From Straminergon stramineum (lineage: Eukaryota; Streptophyta; Bryopsida; Hypnales; Calliergonaceae): a stretch of 64,000 nucleotides of DNA. The first letter of the stretch is position 1; each line of letters opens with the position of its first letter. The stretch covers positions 9,486,001 through 9,550,000 of the forward strand of contig OY987267.1 of the NCBI GenBank assembly GCA_963920665.1, given 5' to 3'. Shown one piece after another: positions 56,985 through 64,000 of this stretch. The notes beneath the pieces are model-generated. The model saw only the letters and a list, made by a program, of their open reading frames with translations, ran no database searches and was not told the origin of the DNA. The position numbers and the translations under genes were made by a program.

Positions 56985-58522
56985 CAGTGATTGCAAGAAA
57001 CACTTGTACTATTTGTAGCATTCTAATTCTCAACTTTGTAATACTTTTTGTACTATGAGTCACCTTTACTACTAAGGGGGGGCATGGAACATGAAATAGG
57101 TAGATTGGATTTGAGATCTACCATTCTAACAACACGTGATGTTCATCATTGGATGACAATGATAGATGACAATACTAAATTCACCAAAAAAAAGTCCATA
57201 TTGGTAGATTGAAGACACTATGGTGCAATGAGTCACCTTCAATCCATATTGACAAATTGAGAGGACCATCGTACTACGAGTCACCTTCTATCCTATTGAG
57301 GGCATGGAGCATTAAATAGACAAATTAAAGGCACTATAGTCAACCTATCAAACTATCATCTAATGATAGATGGCAATACTTCATTCGCCAAAAGAACAAT
57401 CCATATAGGTAGATTAGAGGCACTATGGTGCTACAAGTTACCTTCAATACTATCACCCTATTAGAGGTATGGAATATGAAATAGGCAAATTGAAGGGACT
57501 ATAGTGCTATGAGTCTTAGTATGAGTCCCCTTCAATATTATTAGCCTATCAAATGGAAGGCACTATGGTCAGTATGGTACTACAAGTTACCTTTAAGACT
57601 ATTAGTCTATCGAAAGTATGGAACATGAAATAGGCAAATTGAAGGCAAGGTGCTACCAGTCACCTTCAATACTCTCAACCTATCAATAACATCAACCTAT
57701 CAATAGTAGCAACCTATCAAAGGCATCGAACATGAAATAGGCAAATTGAAGGCACTACAGTGCTACAAGTCACCTTCAATACTATCAATCTATCAGGGGT
57801 ATGGAACATGAAATAAAGAGATTGGATTTTAGATCTACTATTTTAACAACAAGTGATGTTCATCATTGGATGGCAATATTGAATTCACCAAAAAAACAAT
57901 CCATAGACTATAGGCCCAGACTAGTACTATTTAGTCTTTCTATATACCCTACAAGACTATTTTCAGCCACAAGTTTCATTTTATCCTAGAAAATGAGACT
58001 TCCACATTTTATAAATTTTATAAATTAGAAAATAAACTAGAAAAAAATATTTCAAAAGTGGTCATTGTTGCTAACAAAGAACAAAGAAGGAAGATCAAAG
58101 CTAGAACTATAAAACCATTTTTAATTCAACATAAATTCAACCTAAATAGAGTACACTTTAAGCCAATACAAAACACACTTTGGAAAATGCTTTTGAAAAT
58201 TCCTCTTTTGAGAAAGTATATTTCTATTAGAAGAGCTAGCCTCCCTAATATGACAATGTAACTCTTAAAAAAAGGTACTTGATAGTACTATAAACCACCA
58301 AAACCTTAATATGTGTGACATATTCAAAATTATTCCAATCTCACCTATAGAATTAATTTTGAAAAAATTGAAACAATTCAAGTACATTTTCTATTGCTAT
58401 AGGAAGCTTAATTCTGAATTTCATGTTCACTCAATCATTTTTGCAATACCTATGACATAAAAATATGACTTTTGCATTGAAAGTGTGATGAAAAATAGGA
58501 CAAGTATTTCTTGCAATCACAC
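56985..58522. mobile_element. TIR element of the 4 bp TSD family, copy 3 (1,538 bp)
   Basis: The inverted ends are CAGTGATTGCAAGAAACACTT and its counterpart TATTTCTTGCAATCACAC, flanked by ACTA (56,981-56,984 and 58,523-58,526). The empty site is visible in the RWP-RK 3' flank near 26,045. Inside (about 57,060-57,810) an irregular tandem repeat of 'ggaacatgaaataggcaaat' and CAAGTCACCTTCAATACTAT units makes it twice as long as copy 4. No transposase. Confidence 0.8.
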
Positions 58523-58690
58523 ACTACATACTTGATATTAATTCATGTTTTGCTAAAGGATTATGGAATATCATACATATATCTCAATCATAGTAAAGTT
58601 ACAAAAATGTTGGAGGAAAGTTTAATAGTTATAGGAATAAGCAAGGCTTGGTTGATAGAAATCTTTTTTGATTCTGGACATTATTGTTGA

Positions 58691-59860
58691 TCAATGTGTT
58701 TATCATTGTAGAATGTGAAGACAAATTTTTTGATCATAAATTTTTGGTTTTATCAAGGATCAAAATTAGTGCATAGAAAAAAAGGTGACTTCCAAATTTA
58801 GGAGTGTGATTTTTTTGGTAAATAACTTTCCAAGCAAAGTATAAAATAAAATTTAAATACCATTTCATTTTTATAAAAGAAATTTATGGAAGGATTTATA
58901 ATCTAAAATCTGTATTCTAAAAATTTGAAGTGAAAAAAATATGTGTCTACTTAATATATGTAGAGAATGAAATGAACACATAAATGCTTTGGCACTTTTC
59001 ACAAGCCCAAGTGGCACCTTTCCCTTAGCTTGCCACCTAGATTGAGGAGCCCATGCATGCCTGACTGATGTTCCTTTTTCCTTTTAATGGTCACCGTTCT
59101 TTTCAGAATTTTTAAAAAAAAATGAACACATAAATTGTCAAAATCCAAATCTTTACAAAAATTTAAAGTCTCTTTAAATTAAAAAATTTTCTTCTCTATA
59201 AATGACAAATCACTTGAAGAAATAAAGGATTCTATGACTAAATTCTTAGTCATCTAGGACATATACAACTAGTGCAAATTTGGGGATATCTACTTGATTT
59301 AGATAAATCATATTTGAAAACCCAATCATTTAGGATAGAAGGTTTACTTCTCATCCATTGGCACACATAGAACTTCATCTACTAAGTTAACATATGTGAA
59401 TGTTAGTATGGCATGTTATGCCACCTTGACGTGTCCACTTAGCAATTGAAGATTAAAATGCAATATGATATGGCATTGGTTCATTATCATTGGTTTGCAA
59501 GTAGATTGCAATTGGAGTGTGACTAACTAGTGTTGCTACAAAGTTCAATGACTTGGAAGATTGTGGTTAGGACATGTTTTTCAAAGACAAGTGGTTGACA
59601 TCATGGCTTATTTTTCCTTTTTTATGAAGTGTGTGTCAAGGTGGTGATATAAAAAGTTATATTGGAGCTCCAAATTTCAACATTCATTCACATATTAGAT
59701 AGAAAGTATGAGATTAGTACATATCACGTATCCATAATTCTATTTTCATCCACAATTTGGTGATTTTATCGAAGTTATTTTTTAATTTGAAGTTTTCTGG
59801 CAAAAAACTTCATGGTTTAGGGTCATTTTCTAGCCAACTTATTTTTTCTAGTGCAATTTG
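58691..59860. other. AT-rich spacer, no gene recognised
   Basis: I see no coding frame, RNA gene or clear repeat boundaries here. Confidence 0.5.
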
Positions 59861-59867
59861 GCAATAT

Positions 59868-60105
59868 AGTATAATAAAGTGACCTAATCCACATTACTTC
59901 ACCCAACAAAATTAACCCTCACTTAGAGCAAAGCGATGTAAATCACATGACTACACCAAACCAAAATGACCTTCATATACAATAAAGTGACTAAATCCAT
60001 ATTATTTCACTAGATGAAATTGAACTTCATGTATAGTAAAGTGAGGTAATCCACATTACTTCACCAAACAAAATTAACCCTCACATATAGTAAAGTGACC
60101 TATTC
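59868..60105. repeat. ~60 bp tandem repeat, about four units
   Basis: Units run TATAGTAAAGTGACCTAATCC, then 'acattacttcacc', then CAAAATTAACCCTCA, with substitutions between units. Confidence 0.8.
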
Positions 60106-61195
60106 CACATAACCATTAGAGAAGAATTCGAGTATCAACATGCCTAGTACTTTTGGCTTGCAAAATAATTGTTTGGTATGTAGAAGAGGAGTAATTCCAT
60201 TTCTATAGCCATTGTCACAAGTTTCCATCAAATCTATGGTCCAATGGGATGTTGCCATGTTGGTGGTCCAAGCAGAGTTTGCAACAATGCATTTGTGCCT
60301 AGTCTATGTACATGGCAATGGTCATGTATCTCCATCATCTACAAACAAGATCAATGTTGGCACCTTGCCACTTCAAGCAATAAAGATGTCAAATTGAATA
60401 GTATATTTTAGCTATTGGAATGATTGTTGCTAGGTGGAAGTCCTACCATGCAGTATAGCCATTGGCAACAATGGCTATTTTATTAGATCCAAGGGACAAA
60501 AAAATGATGCCATCATTGTATATTGTTTTTTCATGACTTGCTACAAGTAGTGGCAATGCCTCCAAAATTTGATGTCATCACCTAAGTCCCCAAGCTAGTA
60601 ACAACCATGATGGTATTTCTTGGCCATTTTTGGAGGATCATTTTGGATAATAGTCAATTTTGATTAGGGCATCCCTAGACCCAAATCCTTTTTTAATGTT
60701 CACCAAACAAAATTGACCCTTAGTTTCGTATATTAAAGTGATGTAATCTACAATATATGAGTGTTGGACTAAGTACTCCTGATTCATGATGACATAACAC
60801 AATATCTACTCTTTGTCCATTTTAACACTAAAACCAAGCTTTAAATGGTTAGCCTATCATTGAGAACTTTAGCCACAAAATATCTTCTCACAAGACAAGT
60901 ACACAAATTTCTTATTTCTAAAAAATCCCCAAAAGTCTTCATGGTGGGATGTGAGTGTTGGACTAGGTACTCTTGACTCATAATGGCATATCATTGCATC
61001 AACTCTTTATCCATCTTAACACTGAATTCAAGTTTGAAATGGCAAGCCTATCTTCTCGCAAGACAAATACATTGGATAACCTAGTAGACCCCTCGCAACC
61101 TCTAATGATGTCAAATTTACCATTAACTTTTCAAAAAATTACTCCTCATGTATCTAAGTCCACATGGATACTATGTGGCATCCGTGTGGCACTTA
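60106..61195. other. AT-rich spacer with one direct duplication
   Basis: About 60,755-60,860 and 60,950-61,050 are diverged copies (GTGTTGGACTA.GTACTC, ACTCTTT.TCCAT.TTAACACT). Short frames at 60,212-60,397 and 60,973-61,215 have no recognisable domain. Confidence 0.5.
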
Positions 61196-61420
61196 GGGGG
61201 TATGTGCGGGCTTGATGTGGACGGCCAACCGCATGTAGGGTAACTACAAGTGAGACATGGGGCGATTTGCAAATGGGCCAAGGGGTGACTAGGATGTAGG
61301 TGTCCAAGGGGCGACCGGAATAAATAAGGAGTGACTATGGGCAAGTGAGGGTCAACAAATGGTGACTTTGGATGCGCAAAGGGCCACTTTTAGTGACAAA
61401 AGACAACTATGGGTGGGTAA
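61196..61420. repeat. Decayed 'GCGAC..CGGGT' satellite
   Basis: Units such as GTGCGGGCTTG, GGGGCGATTTGC, GGGGCGACCGG and GGTGACTTTGG occur, plus ATCCGTGTGGCACTTAGG at the left edge. It is lower in GC than the other blocks, as expected from C-to-T decay of an older copy. Confidence 0.6.
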
Positions 61421-61559
61421 AAGGACATATGCAAATAAAGCTTATGCAAAAGGACAATCTCTAGAAGAAGGAAACCCAATCTCTTTTAATCTCTATTAAT
61501 CTCCTTTAGAATACAAGAAATTGTGAAAAATAATAGGTTTCCATCTTTCATTTTTATCT

Positions 61560-62708
61560 TAAAATGAACATGACATATACTACATAATTAAGATAAATTG
61601 TAAATAATAAAAAGGAAAGTGTTTATTTAAATCTCTAATTTTGACTTTTATTTTAATATCAATATGACAAATAATACAATATTTGGACAAGTCTTGAGAA
61701 TTGTCCAAAATAAATGGAAAAGTTCACTTAAATCTCTACCCTTTGTTAAGTAGTTTGTTTTATAGTTTTAGCTCAAAGTAACAAATAATACATAAATAGG
61801 ACAATTCTTTGAGATTTGCCAAAAAAAATGGGAAAGTTTTCACTTAAATCTCCACCCTTTCTTTTTAAATTTATTAAATCAAGGTGACAAATAATTCATG
61901 ATTAGAAGGAGTCTAAGTGAATTGCTAAATACAAAAAGGAAGTTCTTGTTTAAATATCCACACATTAACTTCTTAGCTTAGGTCAACCTTACAAATAGTA
62001 CATGAGTAGGATGACCTTTGAGATTTGTAAAAAATAAATGGGTAAGTTTTTCAATCTCCACCCTCAATTTTTTTGATCAACATGACAAATAATTCAAAAT
62101 TAGGAGGAGTTAGTCTTTGAGAATTGCAAAACCTAAATAGGAAAAGATCTTACTTGAATCTTCACTATTTATTTATTTTTAATAAACCAAAGTGAAAAAT
62201 AATTCATGATAAGAAGTCTTGGTCTTGGAGAATTGCAAAAAATAAATATGAAAGTTTTTACTTAAATCTCCAATACTTGTTTTTAATTCTTTAATCACTT
62301 GTGACAAATAATATTCAAATATGATGAATCTTTCAAAATTCTCAAAAATAAACAAGGGAGTTTTTATTTCAATATCCAATTATTCTTTCTTTATTTGTCA
62401 AATAAAAGTTTCAAAATAATTCATTATTTGGAAGATTAAGAATTGCAAAAAATCCATAAATTTTTTTACTTAAATGTCCATTCCATATTTTTAATTTTTG
62501 ATTTACTATAACAAATAACACTTGATTAGTATGAGTTTGTTTTTTTAATTCTCAAAAATAAACGGAGAAGTTCTTAATTAAATCTCTAGTGGTTGTTTTT
62601 TATTTGTAAAATCAAAGTGAAAAATAATTCATTATTAAATGGATTGCCAAACTCTTTTAGATTTTCAAAAAATTAATAGAAAAGTTTTTATTTAAACATG
62701 AGTCTTTG
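61560..62708. repeat. AT-rich satellite, period about 105-110 bp
   Basis: GACAAATAATTCATGATTAG-type units recur near 61,667, 61,779, 61,884, 61,990, 62,083, 62,193, 62,302, 62,412, 62,510 and 62,618. Each is followed by GAGTCTTTGAGAATTGCAAA and 'aagtttttacttaaatctcc'. The array continues at 63,566-63,850 beyond the transposon inserted at 62,713. Confidence 0.8.
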
Positions 62709-62712
62709 AGAA

Positions 62713-63565
62713 GGGTGATTGCAAGAAGCACTTGTCCTATTTGTTGCGTTTTCAGTTTTCACTGCATCAATCCTATTAGTACTACGAGTCTTGCGAGTAC
62801 TATGAAGGGTACGGGAGATGAAATGTGGATTGTTGATTGGAATCGAGATGAAACACTAGGAAGACACATGGATGCATGGTAGTGGATGACAGTAGGAGAT
62901 GTCAGGGAAGGATGATGTTTTGGGACAGTCCCTGTCATCCACGTTGGCAAATTTGCAGGCGTAGTGGGCCCCGCTTTGTACTAAGGAGTCCTACACTATA
63001 CCCTGGACTACTATTTTCTGATAGTGTCTTCGATTTACCCCAGAAAATGAAGCTGGAACTTTCCCATTTTTGAAAAATAGTTAATGATTTTGGAAAAACA
63101 AATTTAAAAGTGGCCATTATTGCCAACTAAGAGAACTAGTGAATGGAGCAAGAAGAAATTGGAAAACATTTTGTATTACTTAGAAAATGTTGTGTAAACG
63201 TCGCACACATCAGAGCAATGCCAAAGGCAATTGAAACATGATTTTGCAAATCCCTCTCCACAAAAGTTGTAATTCTACTATAGTAGCTCACTGTCCAGTT
63301 TTGACGATGTAATCCTTCAAAAAAGGTACTCGATAGTACTAAAAACTATCAAAACCGCAAATGTGACATGTAAATGAAATTCAATTTCACACCCTAAAAT
63401 AATTTTGAAAAATTCAGATTAATTTGTGTTCATTCATCAGTGCTAGAGGAACCTACATTTTGAATTTCATGTTCATTCAATCATTTCTCCAATAGTTATG
63501 GCACAAAACAACCACCGCATTGAAAGTATGACGCAAAATAGGACAGGTGTTTCTTGCAATCACCC
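62713..63565. mobile_element. TIR element of the 4 bp TSD family, copy 4 (853 bp)
   Basis: The left end is GGGTGATTGCAAGAAGCACT and the right end AGGTGTTTCTTGCAATCACCC, flanked by AGAA (62,709-62,712 and 63,566-63,569). The satellite unit it interrupts (GAGTCTTTGAGAATTGC) is known from its neighbours, so the 4 bp duplication is directly visible. The body matches copies 2 and 3. No coding capacity. Confidence 0.88.
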
Positions 63566-63569
63566 AGAA

Positions 63570-63850
63570 TTCCAAAAAAATGGGAAAGTCCTTACTTAAA
63601 TCTCCACCCATTCTTTTACTTAGAAAATCAAATTGACAAATAATTCACAATAAGGATAAGGAGTCTAAGAGTCTTGAAGAAATCCAAAAAATAAATAGAT
63701 AAGTTCTAACTTAAGTATCCATCCATTATTTTTATATTTGAATCAAAGTCACAATTAATGAATAATTATGAGGAGTCAACACTAGAAGAAGTTTTCCTTC
63801 AAATCATCACCCTTTTTGTTATATTTAAAATCAAAGTGACAAATCATTTA
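63570..63850. repeat. AT-rich ~108 bp satellite, continuation
   Basis: Two to three further units of the 61,560-62,708 array follow, resuming immediately after the inserted element. The last 150 bases of the window show nothing recognisable. Confidence 0.7.
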
Positions 63851-64000
63851 TAATTGATTATTGTAGGAGAGTGGTCTTTCACTCTAAAAGAATTTTGTCA
63901 TCTTCAAGAGACGTGTGGAATGGACAACCTCAAGAATGCAACCATAGGTAGAGGAAAAGGTCAATCTTCTTCAAGAAACGATTTTTATCCCTTAAAGGCA

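Larger units (their letters stand above)
53878..58690. repeat. Fragmented second copy of the RWP-RK 3' flank
   Basis: Pieces collinear with 25,390-26,210 occur at 53,878-53,910, 54,990-55,140, 56,392-56,468, 56,562-56,984 and 58,523-58,690. Shared strings include TGTTGATCAACGTCGGTTGATTC, 'gtgaagctacaaagacatt' and ATTAATTCATGTTTTG. The gaps between pieces are filled by transposons. No trace of the RWP-RK coding exons is seen to the left, so only the very 3' end was duplicated or survives. Confidence 0.75.

Overview
The window looks like a gene-poor, transposon-rich stretch of a large streptophyte (green plant lineage) nuclear genome. The signs are: one intron-containing RWP-RK transcription factor gene with GC-rich exons in AT-rich surroundings; CACTA elements with the plant-type CACTACAAGAAA terminus; hAT and MULE-like DNA transposons; a large solo LTR; and TTTAGGG-like degenerate repeats. 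I cannot name the species. The RWP-RK gene does not look like the usual angiosperm NLP, so a non-seed plant or charophyte is a reasonable guess only.

Layout. 1-812 holds a broken hAT transposase. About 1,080-14,136 is a mosaic of GC-rich 'GCGAC..CGGGT' satellite blocks and three members of an unrecognised gene family. I call this the WCHI-K family after its conserved WCHIxK(L/F)FP motif; one member carries a C-terminal RING-H2 finger. The mosaic ends at 14,136 with the same terminal sequence as a complete 5.3 kb element at 36,806-42,122, which has Mutator-like 8-9 bp target duplications. 14,137-20,090 is AT-rich and contains a perfect 153 bp CACTA MITE and a 718 bp terminal-inverted-repeat element. 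20,091-26,200 is the RWP-RK gene (five exons, all introns phase 0), with a tandemly duplicated promoter region and a tandemly triplicated 3' flank. 26,200-30,465 is repeats.

30,466-53,548 is a single 23 kb CACTA transposon. It has been interrupted by a 4.56 kb probable solo LTR (30,932-35,493) and by the 5.3 kb MULE-like element (36,806-42,122). Its own genes are a minus-strand TnpA-like gene fused to a catalytically degenerate FCP1/HAD phosphatase-like domain, and a plus-strand TNP2 transposase. Both are broken by stops that mostly look like C-to-T decay. 53,549-64,000 holds a fragmented second copy of the RWP-RK 3' flank, used as a landing pad by at least four small transposons, followed by AT-rich satellites.

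The only gene that looks like a working host gene is the RWP-RK gene, presumably a nuclear DNA-binding regulator. Everything else is mobile DNA or its decay products. The nesting order can be read from target duplications: CACTA first, then LTR and MULE-like element inside it; and the RWP-RK 3'-flank duplication first, then its insertions. All identifications rest on reading motifs by eye; no database search was run.
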